A stretch of DNA of 64,000 bases from Francisella philomiragia subsp. philomiragia ATCC 25015 (GTDB lineage Bacteria; Pseudomonadota; Gammaproteobacteria; Francisellales; Francisellaceae). Within the stretch, counting starts at the first letter, position 1; each line of letters starts with the position of its first letter. The position numbers and the translations under genes were made by a program. The notes under the pieces are model-generated. The model searched no databases. It was not told the origin of the DNA and was given only the letters and a program-made list of their open reading frames with translations. The stretch spans positions 438,985-502,984 of the forward strand of contig NZ_DS999316.1 in NCBI RefSeq assembly GCF_000156715.1, written 5' to 3'. Positions 43,071-52,495 of the stretch are shown piece by piece.

Positions 43071-46000
43071 TTACTCCTCTAAACTCATTAAAGATGCATT
43101 TCCACCAGATGCGGTAGTATCGACACTGACAGTTTTTTCTACAACGAATCTACGCAAATATAGAGGTGATGCTGTTTCTATTGCTAAGCTAGTGCACTTA
43201 CCATCTTTAGCAACACTTTCTGCAACAAACGGGATAATTGCTCCTCTACGTAATGCCAAAGCTTGATGAACTTGTTTAACTGCTGAAATACTTCCTGAAA
43301 AAGTCACTAAAGCTACTTTACTATTGAACAGTAGCGCTGAAGTAATCTCTTCATCATCAGATAAAATTAAATTAATAACTTTAGGATCAACACCCGCCTT
43401 AAGCATTAACTTAACAATATTATAAGCTGTTAAACTACCTGTATATGCAGGTTTAGCTACAACAGTATTACCGGCTAATAATGCAGCTGTTGTTTGACCT
43501 ACAAATCTTATTAATAAGTCACAACTTGAGCACATACTAACTACTACACCACGCCCTTTCAGGCTTAGCTCATCAATTTCACCTGTAGGTCCAGGTAACA
43601 ACTCAGGATGTGCAAATTCCTTTTTAGCCTGTAAGCAATAATATGCTACTTGCTGTATAGTTTTATCAATCTGAATATGAGCATCTTCTACAGATACATT
43701 TGATTCAGTAACCAAGCATGATGCTATTAGATGACGCTCTTTTTCTAATAAATCCAAGAATTTTTCAACAATTAAAGCTCTATCTTCAGCATTTATATGA
43801 TTCCAAGCATCTGCTTCTGCATAAGCTGCTTCTATAGCTTTATCGACGGTACTTACAGAGGCAACATATTTTTTACCAATATTCTTACCATCAGCAGATT
43901 TTAGATCTACAAATTTATCCTTCTTAGCTTTCTCACCAGCTACAATATTAGTGATACTATATTTATCTTTTATCAGTTTGTTTGTAGCTAGTTCATCATT
44001 AGCAATTTTTTCTGGATTATAAATCTCTTCTACCGCACCAACACCTGATAATTTTTCATTTGCCAAACGATGCATATAGTATGGACCACCTGCTTTAGGA
44101 CCAGTACCAGATTTACCTTGTCCCCCAAAAGGTTGGACACCGACAACAGCACCGACAATATTTCTATTTACATATACATTACCAGCTTTGATGTTATTTT
44201 TAACATAGTTCATAACCTCATTAATTCTACTATGAACACCTGCAGTCAATCCATAACCAGTAGAGTTAATATCCTTTATAAGTTTGCCAAGTTCATTTGC
44301 TTTAAACCTAAGGATATGAAGAATTGGACCAAACTGTTCTCTACCAAGGTCAGATAACTTCTCTATTTCAAATGCAGTAGGCATTACAAATGTACCTTTT
44401 TGAGTATCCTCATTTGGTTGAGCTTGGTATACAAGTTTAAATTGTTTTTTCTTCTCTTCTATATATGCATTTAAGTTATCAGCTGCTTCTTTATCTATTA
44501 CAGGACCAACGTCTGTATCAATATACTTTGAATCACCTATTTTAAGCTCTTTCATCGCACCAACAATCATTTTGATATAATTATCAGCGATGTCCTCTTG
44601 TAAGCATAATATACGCAATGCCGAACAACGCTGACCAGCGCTATCAAAAGCTGAACGTATCACATCTCCAGTAACCTGCTCTGGCAGAGATGAAGAGTCT
44701 ACTATCATAGCATTCTGACCACCCGTTTCTGCTATAAATGGTACTATCTCACTAGATTTTGATGCTAATGTTTGATTTATAATCCCAGCAACTTCTGTTG
44801 AGCCTGTAAATATAACTCCTTTACATACAGGACTTTGAACTAAAGCACTACCAACAGTTGCTCCATCTCCAGGAGTAAACTGTAAGACACCCTTAGGAAG
44901 ACCTGCTTTAAATAGTAACTTGATAGCTTTATAAGCGATAATAGGAGTTTGCTCAGCAGGTTTAGCAACAACAGTATTACCAGCAGCTAAAACAGCTGTA
45001 ATCTGACCTAAGAATATTGCTAGAGGAAAGTTCCAAGGGCTAATACATACCATTGCTCCTCGACCTGTAAACTCAATCTGTTTCAAATGATCAGATAGCG
45101 CTGGTAAATCAATTGGTCCATTAAATTCTCTACGTGCCTGAGCAGCATAATAACGACAGAAATCTACAGCTTCTCTAACCTCATCAATAGCATTTGATAA
45201 AGTTTTGCCAGCTTCAATCATCGCTATAGCAATAAATTCATCAGTATTCTTTTCTAATAAATTTGCGAATTTTTCTAGAATATCAGCTCTTTGACTAGCT
45301 GGAGTATTATTCCAATCTTCAAATGCACTTTGAGCATTTTTTAACGCTCTTTTTGCCATTTTAGCATCAGCATTAATCACAGTACCAATTGTATCACCAG
45401 TATTTGGATTTATAACAGCTTCAGCTGTGCTCTTGTCAATATCAACATTAGAAACTATTGGCTTTGCTTTATATGTATTTTTAAGAGTATATTTCTCAAT
45501 ATTTTTATACATATCTGCTAACACTGCGAAGTCATTAGCATTATGACCTTGTGAATTTAACCTAGGAGCTACTATATCTTTTGGATATGGTATATTAGGA
45601 TGCTGACCACAACCATAGTCAACAGCTTTTTTAACTGGATCTTCTATTAGCTCTTCAATTGGTAAGTTCTCATCAACGATTCTATTTACAAATGAGCTAT
45701 TGGCACCATTTTCTAGTAATCTTCTGACTAAATAAGCAAGTAAGTGCTTATGTCCACCAACCGGAGCATATATTCTACAAGGAATATCTTCATAACCTTC
45801 TTTACCAACTATATTGTCATATAAAGGATCACCCATACCATGTAGACATTGAAACTCAAAATCTTTATTGCCATTAGCCAACTCCATCACTACAGCTACA
45901 GTTTGGGCATTATGAGTGGCAAACTGCGGATAAATATATTGATGATGTTCAAAAAGTTGCTTCACACATGCTTGGTAAGAAACATCTGTATGATATTTAC

Positions 46001-47135
46001 GTGTAAATACTGGGTAACCTGCTAAACCTTGCTCTTGTGCATGTTTAATCTCAGCATCCCAATATGCACCTTTTACAAGACGAATCATAAATCTTCGATT
46101 AGTTTTCTTAGCAAGATTAGCTAAGTAATCTAATACATAAGGAGCTCTTTTCTGGTAAGCCTGAACAACTATACCAATCCCATCAAATCCATCTAAAGAT
46201 GGCTCATGAGCCAATCTCTCTACCAATTCTAGTGATATTTGCAATCTCTCAGTTTCTTCAGCATCAATATTCATTCCTACATTATATTCTTTAGCTAACT
46301 GAGTAAGTTTAAATAACTTTGGATACAATTCTTCATGAACTCTTTGATGCTTTGCAACTTCATAACGCGGATGTAAAGCAGATAGCTTAATAGATATACC
46401 CGGATTCTTTTTAATCTCTTTATTTGTTGCATATTTAGCCAGCTCATTTATAGCATGCAAATACTGACTATAATAATAATCAGCATCAGCCATAGTCATT
46501 GCAGCTTCGCCTAGCATATCATAAGAATAACTATATCCTCTAGCAACTTTAGTTTCTGATACCTTTAATGCTTCTTCAATAGTTTCACCAAGTACATATT
46601 GCTTACCAACTATTTTCATAGCCTGCTTCATAGCTTGACGAATTACTGGTTCACTTGATTTTTTTAGCAAGTTTTGAAAAACCTTTCTATATGCTCCATG
46701 AGGCTTCTTCAAAATTTTACCAGTTAACATCAAACTCCATGTAGCAGCATTAACAAACAAATGTTTTTCTCTACCAACATGATTTTTCCATGCCGCACTA
46801 GTTAATTTATCTTTGATAAGTAGATCAATGGTGTATTTATCAGGTACTCTTAATAACGCCTCAGCTAAACACATTAGTACGATACCCTCTTCAGAAGATA
46901 AGTCATACTCAATCATAAAAGCATCAATACCAGATTTCTTTAGCCTATTTTTTCTAACTTTTTCTACTAAACCATATGCTCTTTCTCTTACTTGTGCTTT
47001 TTGCACACTAGACATATGAGCTTTATCTACGAGTTTAGTTACAGCCTCTTTTTCTTCTATAAGCCAATATTTAGAGATATTCATTATTTCATTTGAAATA
47101 GGATACTCACCTGAATGGTTTAATAAGTTATTCAT
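43071..47135 (-). CDS. putA: Bifunctional proline dehydrogenase / P5C dehydrogenase (PutA)
   Basis: Oxidises proline to glutamate in two steps with FAD and NAD. It has 1354 residues. The N-terminus corresponds to E. coli PutA after its ribbon-helix-helix domain (SSEEGIVLMCLAEALLRVPD near 75-94), so no DNA-binding domain is present. The proline-dehydrogenase barrel spans about 190-480 (RLVKGAYWDAEIK, LVRRLLENGANSSFVNR). The aldehyde dehydrogenase follows (AETGGQNAMIVDSS, SAGQRCSALR with catalytic Cys). The last ~320 residues form the ALDH-superfamily C-terminal domain. It is 17 bp downstream of sdhE and probably co-transcribed with it. Confidence 0.96.
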   Translation of the reverse strand: MNNLLNHSGEYPISNEIMNISKYWLIEEKEAVTKLVDKAHMSSVQKAQVRERAYGLVEKVRKNRLKKSGIDAFMIEYDLSSEEGIVLMCLAEALLRVPDKYTIDLLIKDKLTSAAWKNHVGREKHLFVNAATWSLMLTGKILKKPHGAYRKVFQNLLKKSSEPVIRQAMKQAMKIVGKQYVLGETIEEALKVSETKVARGYSYSYDMLGEAAMTMADADYYYSQYLHAINELAKYATNKEIKKNPGISIKLSALHPRYEVAKHQRVHEELYPKLFKLTQLAKEYNVGMNIDAEETERLQISLELVERLAHEPSLDGFDGIGIVVQAYQKRAPYVLDYLANLAKKTNRRFMIRLVKGAYWDAEIKHAQEQGLAGYPVFTRKYHTDVSYQACVKQLFEHHQYIYPQFATHNAQTVAVVMELANGNKDFEFQCLHGMGDPLYDNIVGKEGYEDIPCRIYAPVGGHKHLLAYLVRRLLENGANSSFVNRIVDENLPIEELIEDPVKKAVDYGCGQHPNIPYPKDIVAPRLNSQGHNANDFAVLADMYKNIEKYTLKNTYKAKPIVSNVDIDKSTAEAVINPNTGDTIGTVINADAKMAKRALKNAQSAFEDWNNTPASQRADILEKFANLLEKNTDEFIAIAMIEAGKTLSNAIDEVREAVDFCRYYAAQARREFNGPIDLPALSDHLKQIEFTGRGAMVCISPWNFPLAIFLGQITAVLAAGNTVVAKPAEQTPIIAYKAIKLLFKAGLPKGVLQFTPGDGATVGSALVQSPVCKGVIFTGSTEVAGIINQTLASKSSEIVPFIAETGGQNAMIVDSSSLPEQVTGDVIRSAFDSAGQRCSALRILCLQEDIADNYIKMIVGAMKELKIGDSKYIDTDVGPVIDKEAADNLNAYIEEKKKQFKLVYQAQPNEDTQKGTFVMPTAFEIEKLSDLGREQFGPILHILRFKANELGKLIKDINSTGYGLTAGVHSRINEVMNYVKNNIKAGNVYVNRNIVGAVVGVQPFGGQGKSGTGPKAGGPYYMHRLANEKLSGVGAVEEIYNPEKIANDELATNKLIKDKYSITNIVAGEKAKKDKFVDLKSADGKNIGKKYVASVSTVDKAIEAAYAEADAWNHINAEDRALIVEKFLDLLEKERHLIASCLVTESNVSVEDAHIQIDKTIQQVAYYCLQAKKEFAHPELLPGPTGEIDELSLKGRGVVVSMCSSCDLLIRFVGQTTAALLAGNTVVAKPAYTGSLTAYNIVKLMLKAGVDPKVINLILSDDEEITSALLFNSKVALVTFSGSISAVKQVHQALALRRGAIIPFVAESVAKDGKCTSLAIETASPLYLRRFVVEKTVSVDTTASGGNASLMSLEE

Positions 47136-47152
47136 ATTGCTTCCTTTTATAC

Positions 47153-47440
47153 TTACTTTAATCTATTTTTGTTAAATTTTTTCTTTTCTAGAATAATTTT
47201 GTTAATAAGCTCTCTGTATCTATCTGGTGGAGTAACTCCTTTAAACAACCAGTCAAACATGTCATTATCTTCGCTAGTCAAAAACTCGACAAACAACTTT
47301 TTACCGGCAAGATCTTCTTGCATATAACAATTATTTAAATATGGGGCTAATATTATATCAAGCTCTAGCATACCTCTACGTGCAGAGTATTTTATTTTTT
47401 CTACTGAGCTGAATATAAGATCATCATTTTTTATTATCAT
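47153..47440 (-). CDS. sdhE: SdhE-family FAD assembly factor
   Basis: Promotes covalent flavinylation of succinate dehydrogenase. The 95 residues carry the SdhE signature YSARRGMLELDIIL, with RGxxE at 22-26, then the acidic patch FLTSEDNDMFDWLFKG. It lies 17 bp upstream of putA, another flavoprotein; no sdh genes are near. The link to PutA is suggestive only, because PutA binds FAD non-covalently. It appears to be the first gene of an sdhE-putA unit. Confidence 0.9.
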   Translation of the reverse strand: MIIKNDDLIFSSVEKIKYSARRGMLELDIILAPYLNNCYMQEDLAGKKLFVEFLTSEDNDMFDWLFKGVTPPDRYRELINKIILEKKKFNKNRLK

Positions 47441-47446
47441 AAATAG

Positions 47447-47651
47447 TCAAGCTTATTAAATATAAGGATTACACTAGTTTATACTATACACTTAAGACAA
47501 CCAATATCGTTAAAGGAATTATTTCAAAAAATACTCTTTTATTTAGCTAAACAATCCGGTATTATTTGCTCTATAATTTTAGGTTTATTCATAACTATTT
47601 ATTACCTATCTAAAATAAGTTTATTCAAACTAAAAAATACTAAAAGGATTT
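47447..47651 (+). other. Open frame for a small membrane peptide, no standard start codon
   Basis: A reading frame open from just after a TAG at 47444-47446 to a TAA ending at 47651. It translates as KELFQKILFYLAKQ, then a hydrophobic stretch (IICSIILGLFITIYYLS), then a basic tail (SLFKLKNTKRI). It has no ATG, GTG or TTG start. ATA codons occur before LFYLA, with an AAGGA about 13 bases upstream. It ends just before the coiled-coil gene. It may be a decayed small gene or chance. Confidence 0.25.
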
Positions 47652-47658
47652 AAATTTA

Positions 47659-48042
47659 ATGGCTATCAGTCAAAATGTTACAAAAATACTTCAAGATATC
47701 GATGAACTAGATTTATTTAGCAATATTTCAGATGAGTGGTCGACTCTACTTAATGAATCTGATGATGAAATCAAAATCAAAAAACTATACTCAGCATTAG
47801 TAAAAGAGAGTATTCGCCGTGAGACAGCAGAAAGATTAGCTAAAGATGCTAAATCATACTGTGATCTTATTCAGGAACAATCTAAGCAACGTATATCTGA
47901 CTTGAAAGAAAGCCTAGAGAGCCAAATTGCATTTCTCACTCAACAAATCAAAGATCTAAAAGTTGAGTCTTCAAAAAATCTTGATTACTACAGAAATGAG
48001 TTAAAAAAAGCTACTAGAAGTTTGATAGATAACAAAAATTAA
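47659..48042 (+). CDS. Coiled-coil protein of unknown function
   Basis: I do not recognise this 127-residue protein. It is soluble and acidic in the first half. From about residue 60 it is predicted to be almost all helix, with heptad-like spacing (RETAERLAKDAKSYCDLIQEQSK, then LKESLESQIAFLTQQIKDL). One Cys is present. An AAAAGGA site lies about 9 bases before the ATG. It is convergent with a small exported protein and divergent from sdhE. It might scaffold or link to the divisome or cell envelope, but no motif supports that. Confidence 0.75.
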   Translation: MAISQNVTKILQDIDELDLFSNISDEWSTLLNESDDEIKIKKLYSALVKESIRRETAERLAKDAKSYCDLIQEQSKQRISDLKESLESQIAFLTQQIKDLKVESSKNLDYYRNELKKATRSLIDNKN

Positions 48043-48110
48043 CTAGACTAATAAATTTGAAATATCTCAGAAAGCTATTTTATTTGTATTAGCCTTTAAA
48101 ATTATAATAT

Positions 48111-48335
48111 TTATCTTTCTTGATATCTAAAATTCCCAGTATAAGAGAATACTTCTCTATTATTGCATTTTGAAAAAACAGCTCTAGAAAATCTATCTTG
48201 ATTATCTTTCTCTATTTCTAAATCAGCACAATTAGTTATAGCTTTACCTTTATCATCTAAAACAGTATAGCTTGCAAAAGAAACTCCCGACAATGAAAAT
48301 AACAATATCCATACCACTAAAATTTTATTTTTCAT
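48111..48335 (-). CDS. Small exported protein of unknown function
   Basis: A 74-residue protein with a signal peptide (MKNKILVVWILLFSLSGVSFA, cleavage before SYTV). The mature part has two cysteines (ITNCADL, FSKCNNR) that could form a disulfide, and no recognised domain. It is convergent with the coiled-coil gene and lies about 53 bp downstream of aroB on the same strand, so it could share the aroKB transcript's tail. Confidence 0.65.
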   Translation of the reverse strand: MKNKILVVWILLFSLSGVSFASYTVLDDKGKAITNCADLEIEKDNQDRFSRAVFSKCNNREVFSYTGNFRYQER

Positions 48336-48388
48336 ATTTTAGAATCTTATATAAATCACTAATACAAATAGAATATCAATATAATCAA

Positions 48389-49474
48389 TTATTTTCTATT
48401 AGAAACTTTCAAGAATAATTCTAAATCTTTTTTAGACTGCTTCTGTAAAGCCAAGTTTCCGATATCTTTTATAAGAATAAATTTTAACTCTTTATTACTA
48501 TTTTTCTTATCCAAAAGCATTGCATCTAAAAACTCTTTTTGACAAATATCTCTAGGGAAATCAATAGAAATATCAAAGCTAACTATAAATTTTTTAAAAT
48601 CTTTTGCTTGTTGTTGTGAAATTATATCTAGGTAGCAAGAAAAATCTATAGCCTGAGCTATTCCAACACCTACTGCTTCTCCATGTTTTAAACCTAGATA
48701 TTTTTGACATTTCTCAATAGCATGACCAAATGTATGTCCGAAATTAAGGATTGCTCTAGCGCCTGTAGTTTCCTTTTCATCTTCCGCGACAACTTGAGCC
48801 TTAATGTGACAACTTCTTTTGACCATTTCTATCAAAGTAGAAGCATCTTTAGCTAAAATTTTATCTCTATTTAAATCAAGCCAATGATAAAAATCTTTTG
48901 AGATAAAAGCATATTTAATAACTTCAGCCATACCAGATATATATTCTCGTTGAGGTAAAGTTTGATAAAATTGCACAGATGTATAAACAAGTTTTGGCTG
49001 ATAAAATGCTCCTATCATGTTTTTGCCTAAAGGGTGGTTTATTGCTGTCTTACCACCAACAGAAGAGTCTACCTGTGATAATAGTGTAGTAGGAATTTGG
49101 ATAAAGTCTACTCCTCGCTGATATATAGCAGCAGCAAAACCTGTAATATCACCAATAACACCACCGCCTAGTGCCACTAAAACAGTTGAATTTCGAGTAT
49201 ATTGATTTTCTAGCAAAGATGATAATATTTTATCTAAGCTTGTTTGAGATTTATATTGCTCACCATCTTCAAGTACACATGTCTTAATGTCTAATTCATT
49301 AGGCATTGAATCTAAAAAACTATCAAGATATAAACCAGCTACTGTAGTATTAGTGACAACTAAGACTTGTTTATTTTCAATATGAGAAATAATATGAGAA
49401 AGATCTAGTGAAGAATCAATTATAATATTATAACTTTCACTAGACGTAGGATTTACTGATAGTTCACTAATCAC
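48389..49474 (-). CDS. aroB: 3-dehydroquinate synthase
   Basis: Second step of the shikimate pathway: DAHP to 3-dehydroquinate, needing NAD and a divalent metal. It has 361 residues. It contains [17 protein letters not shown] near 69-85, [21 protein letters not shown] (NAD loop), [20 protein letters not shown] near 137-156, [11 protein letters not shown], and [16 protein letters not shown] (metal His). The start is GTG and overlaps the aroK stop by 4 bp (GTGA), so it is translationally coupled. Confidence 0.96.
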   Translation of the reverse strand: MISELSVNPTSSESYNIIIDSSLDLSHIISHIENKQVLVVTNTTVAGLYLDSFLDSMPNELDIKTCVLEDGEQYKSQTSLDKILSSLLENQYTRNSTVLVALGGGVIGDITGFAAAIYQRGVDFIQIPTTLLSQVDSSVGGKTAINHPLGKNMIGAFYQPKLVYTSVQFYQTLPQREYISGMAEVIKYAFISKDFYHWLDLNRDKILAKDASTLIEMVKRSCHIKAQVVAEDEKETTGARAILNFGHTFGHAIEKCQKYLGLKHGEAVGVGIAQAIDFSCYLDIISQQQAKDFKKFIVSFDISIDFPRDICQKEFLDAMLLDKKNSNKELKFILIKDIGNLALQKQSKKDLELFLKVSNRK

Positions 49475-50001
49475 AGTATTGTTTCTTCAACTAAGAATGT
49501 AGATATTTTGTTAACTATATTTTTTACTGTTGCTCCATTTGTTTCAACCACAACATCAGCAATACTTCTATATAAAGGCTCTCTCTCAGCCATTAATTGC
49601 TCTAAGACAGGTTTTTTATCATCAACTCTTAAAAGAGGTCTCTTTGTATCTTTTGCCGTTCTCTCAAGTTGTTGCTCAATAGTTGCTTCAAGATAAACAA
49701 CTTTACCACGTGAAGATAACAATGATCTTGTATCTGGATCAAGTATAGCACCACCACCAGTAGCTAGAACTATGTTTTGTTTTTCTGCCAAAATTTCAGC
49801 AATAACATCTCGCTCACGCTTCCTGAAGCCTTCTTCACCCTCTAGATCAAAGATCCAATTAATATCAACACCACACTTTTTTTCTATTGTATCATCAGAA
49901 TCTATAAACTCTAATTTTAACTGTTTAGCTAATTGCTTACCAATAGTAGATTTTCCAGCACCAACTGGACCAATTAAGAAAATATTTTTTGTTCTTATCA
50001 T
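49471..50001 (-). CDS. aroK: Shikimate kinase
   Basis: Phosphorylates shikimate with ATP. It has 176 residues. The P-loop is [15 protein letters not shown] at about 11-25, then [13 protein letters not shown] (shikimate and Mg binding), [26 protein letters not shown] near 78-89 and the LID arginine RPLLRVDD. It overlaps aroB by 4 bp and lies about 125 bp after pilQ, the pilQ-aroK-aroB order common in gammaproteobacteria. Confidence 0.96.
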   Translation of the reverse strand: MIRTKNIFLIGPVGAGKSTIGKQLAKQLKLEFIDSDDTIEKKCGVDINWIFDLEGEEGFRKRERDVIAEILAEKQNIVLATGGGAILDPDTRSLLSSRGKVVYLEATIEQQLERTAKDTKRPLLRVDDKKPVLEQLMAEREPLYRSIADVVVETNGATVKNIVNKISTFLVEETIL

Positions 50002-50126
50002 TTTTGACTCAAAATTATAAGTTGATTACACACTGTGATAGTTTGTTACTAATCACCCCTTGTACATAAAAAATTATAGGCTATAAGATACCTAAATATT
50101 AATATTATTGCAACTATTATCTGCTA

Positions 50127-51890
50127 TCATTTTTGGACCTTCGACTCAATAATCTTAGGTGTTATAAAAATCAAAAGCTCTGCATCCCTATCTTCTATTT
50201 TAGTATAACTAAATAAATAACCCAAATAAGGTATATCACCTAAAAATGGTATTTTATTACGCGTTTCTGTTTGCTCTTTGGTATAAATCCCACCAATCAC
50301 TACAGTTTCACTATCTTTAACCATTACTTTGGTTGTTACTTCTCGTTTATTGATTATAGGAGGTAAGTCTTCACCTGTTGAGGTTTTACCTGAAGATGCG
50401 CCAACACTATTTTTTGTTACAAGTACTTCCATCACAATATTACCATCTGGTGCAATTTGAGGAGTAACTTGAAGCTCTAGCACTGCCTCTTGGAATGCTA
50501 CAGATGCAGCACCTGAAGCAGTTGCTTGTTGATATGGTACATCTTTACCATCTTTAATAAATGCTGTTTCATTATTAGAAACAACCAAATGCGGTGATGA
50601 TACCAGATTAGCTAATGATTCATTCTCAAGAGCTCTTATCTCCATTTCTAACTGAAGCCCCCCTGCCAGAGTATAGGCAAGTCTTGCAGTACTAGCTACT
50701 ACACTAGTATCTGTTTCTCCAGGCTTTGGAGTTGGATTACGAAATGTATCAAGTCCTACATTAAGTCCCGATGGGTGACTAACACCATAATTAAACCCTA
50801 ACTCTAAACCACTTGTTCTTTGTACTTCTACAATTCTTGCTTCTATAAGTACTTGATCATTAGGTATATCAATTTCATTTATTACATTCCTGATAAGTGG
50901 AATTTTTTCCTCTGTATCGGTTACAATAAGCGTATTTGTACGTGCATCTGATGTTATACTACCTCGTGGCGACATAATTCCACCATTTTGTTTTGCCATA
51001 GAAGTAATAACTGTCTGAGCTGCTTGTGCTGTAGTATAGTTTAAAGGAATAAACTCTGTTACTAACGTCGCGTTATTTTCTAATGATCTTTTTGTTTGTA
51101 GCTCGAGTTGTTCTTGTGCTGCGATTTCAGCAGCTGTCGCAACATAAAGAATACTACTCATTTTTTTGGTAGCTAGTCCCTTACTAACAAGAACGATATT
51201 CATCACCTCATTCCATGGAACATTTTTAAGATCAATAGACACGTTTCCACGTACACTACTACTAACAACTAAATTTAATCCTGCAAATTCTGATAGGACT
51301 TGAAGAACTGTCTGTACAGGCGTATCTTTAAAAGATATTGTTATAGGCTCGTTAACGTTAAAGCCTTCAACACGGCTATTACGTCTATCAATTTTAAACT
51401 TAAAAGTATTACCCTCTTTAAAATCACTCAAAGCAATTCTATCTAGAGAATGTATCACAAAAATGACATTACCATTGTCTTTAAGAATTTTTATTGAATC
51501 TACTATCGTATTAAATACTTTAGTATCAATATTACTTACCCATTTATCAGATATGGTTGTATCATCAAAAGTTATAGTAAGAGTATAGCCATCTTGAGAT
51601 ACTTTTGTCTTATATCCAGCGAAATTGCTAATATTTTCTTCAAAAGCAACATCAAAAACAGCACTACCATTCAAACTTCGATGAAACTCTAGATCTTTAA
51701 TATGTTTGCTATAATTAGTGGTTTTACTTTCATCTCTTCCAACTATCTTCGTTTCCGGCGGCTTAGCCTCTTGAAGCTGATTTGCTGGTGTTTGACTGCT
51801 ATTTTGTGAGTCTGCAAATGAGGCTTCACAACCTAGCAATCCTCCCAATAGAGTCAAAACAGTTAATAATTTATTATTTCTAAAAAACAT
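50127..51890 (-). CDS. pilQ: Type IV pilus secretin PilQ
   Basis: Outer-membrane secretin pore for the pilus. It has 587 residues. The N-terminal signal peptide ends near FADSQ. It includes GLLGCEASFA, in which a Cys sits in a lipobox-like position; this is unusual for PilQ. An AMIN-type domain (about 60-150) and STN/N0-N1 domains (ISFKDTPVQTVLQVLSEFAGLNLV near 186-209) follow. The secretin core starts near 330, with VLIEARIVEVQRTSGLELGF and C-terminal TVVIGGIYTKEQTETRNKIPFLGDIPYLGYLF. It is the last gene of pilMNOPQ and precedes aroK. Confidence 0.94.
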   Translation of the reverse strand: MFFRNNKLLTVLTLLGGLLGCEASFADSQNSSQTPANQLQEAKPPETKIVGRDESKTTNYSKHIKDLEFHRSLNGSAVFDVAFEENISNFAGYKTKVSQDGYTLTITFDDTTISDKWVSNIDTKVFNTIVDSIKILKDNGNVIFVIHSLDRIALSDFKEGNTFKFKIDRRNSRVEGFNVNEPITISFKDTPVQTVLQVLSEFAGLNLVVSSSVRGNVSIDLKNVPWNEVMNIVLVSKGLATKKMSSILYVATAAEIAAQEQLELQTKRSLENNATLVTEFIPLNYTTAQAAQTVITSMAKQNGGIMSPRGSITSDARTNTLIVTDTEEKIPLIRNVINEIDIPNDQVLIEARIVEVQRTSGLELGFNYGVSHPSGLNVGLDTFRNPTPKPGETDTSVVASTARLAYTLAGGLQLEMEIRALENESLANLVSSPHLVVSNNETAFIKDGKDVPYQQATASGAASVAFQEAVLELQVTPQIAPDGNIVMEVLVTKNSVGASSGKTSTGEDLPPIINKREVTTKVMVKDSETVVIGGIYTKEQTETRNKIPFLGDIPYLGYLFSYTKIEDRDAELLIFITPKIIESKVQK

Positions 51891-51899
51891 TAATTCACC

Positions 51900-52490
51900 C
51901 TAATGTATAGTAACTGGAGTTTTTTGCCAAACTCTCTTTTGATCATTTTTTTTCCATTCATCGACTACAATACCTTCTTTGGTAATATTTTCGACTTTCC
52001 CATAATTTTGTCCAATGAGTTCACCTTCTTTTATATATATTGGCTTATTCTCCATTGAGTTTTCAACTACACCCCATTTTTGATTATTTTGAGAAACTGT
52101 TCCTTTAAACTTAAAGGAATTTAATGGATACTGTTGTAAACTTGTAGGTTTATTACTCATAACTTCTTTAAGTTCCTCTGGAATAACTATTGGCTTAAGT
52201 TTAACAACTTCTTGTGTTTGTTTAACCCCTTTGATAGGTACTCTTTTTTCAAAAGGTAGCTTGTGATCTATATTAAAAATATTACGTATTTTTGATAATC
52301 TCTCAAAAGTTAATGTATCTCCTTTATATTCAGGAATATCAAGCTTTTCTGTACTTTTTGTAGTCTTAGTACTATTCTGAATAAGTTGATTAACCTGATC
52401 TATTCTAGTTTGATAAGAAGCATAACAATTACTATAACCAGCTATCAATAATATTAGACATAACAATTTTAATCTTTGATATTTACTCAT
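51900..52490 (-). CDS. pilP: Type IV pilus assembly protein PilP
   Basis: Links the PilNO inner-membrane complex to PilQ. It has 196 residues. An N-terminal hydrophobic segment (LKLLCLILLIAGYSNCYA) resembles a signal or lipoprotein leader, though no clean lipobox is seen. A Pro/basic-rich linker leads to the C-terminal PilP domain near 115-195 (LNSFKFKGTVSQNNQKWGVVEN, VREGELIG-like YIKEGELIGQNYGKVENITKEGIVV). It sits between pilO and pilQ with gaps of 5 and 9 bp. Confidence 0.85.
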   Translation of the reverse strand: MSKYQRLKLLCLILLIAGYSNCYASYQTRIDQVNQLIQNSTKTTKSTEKLDIPEYKGDTLTFERLSKIRNIFNIDHKLPFEKRVPIKGVKQTQEVVKLKPIVIPEELKEVMSNKPTSLQQYPLNSFKFKGTVSQNNQKWGVVENSMENKPIYIKEGELIGQNYGKVENITKEGIVVDEWKKNDQKRVWQKTPVTIH

Positions 52491-52495
52491 TTAAA

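Noticed and set aside
43071..47135. Tandem fusion of two different aldehyde dehydrogenases as a novel enzyme
   Set aside because: The last domain is the known C-terminal ALDH-superfamily domain of long PutA proteins.
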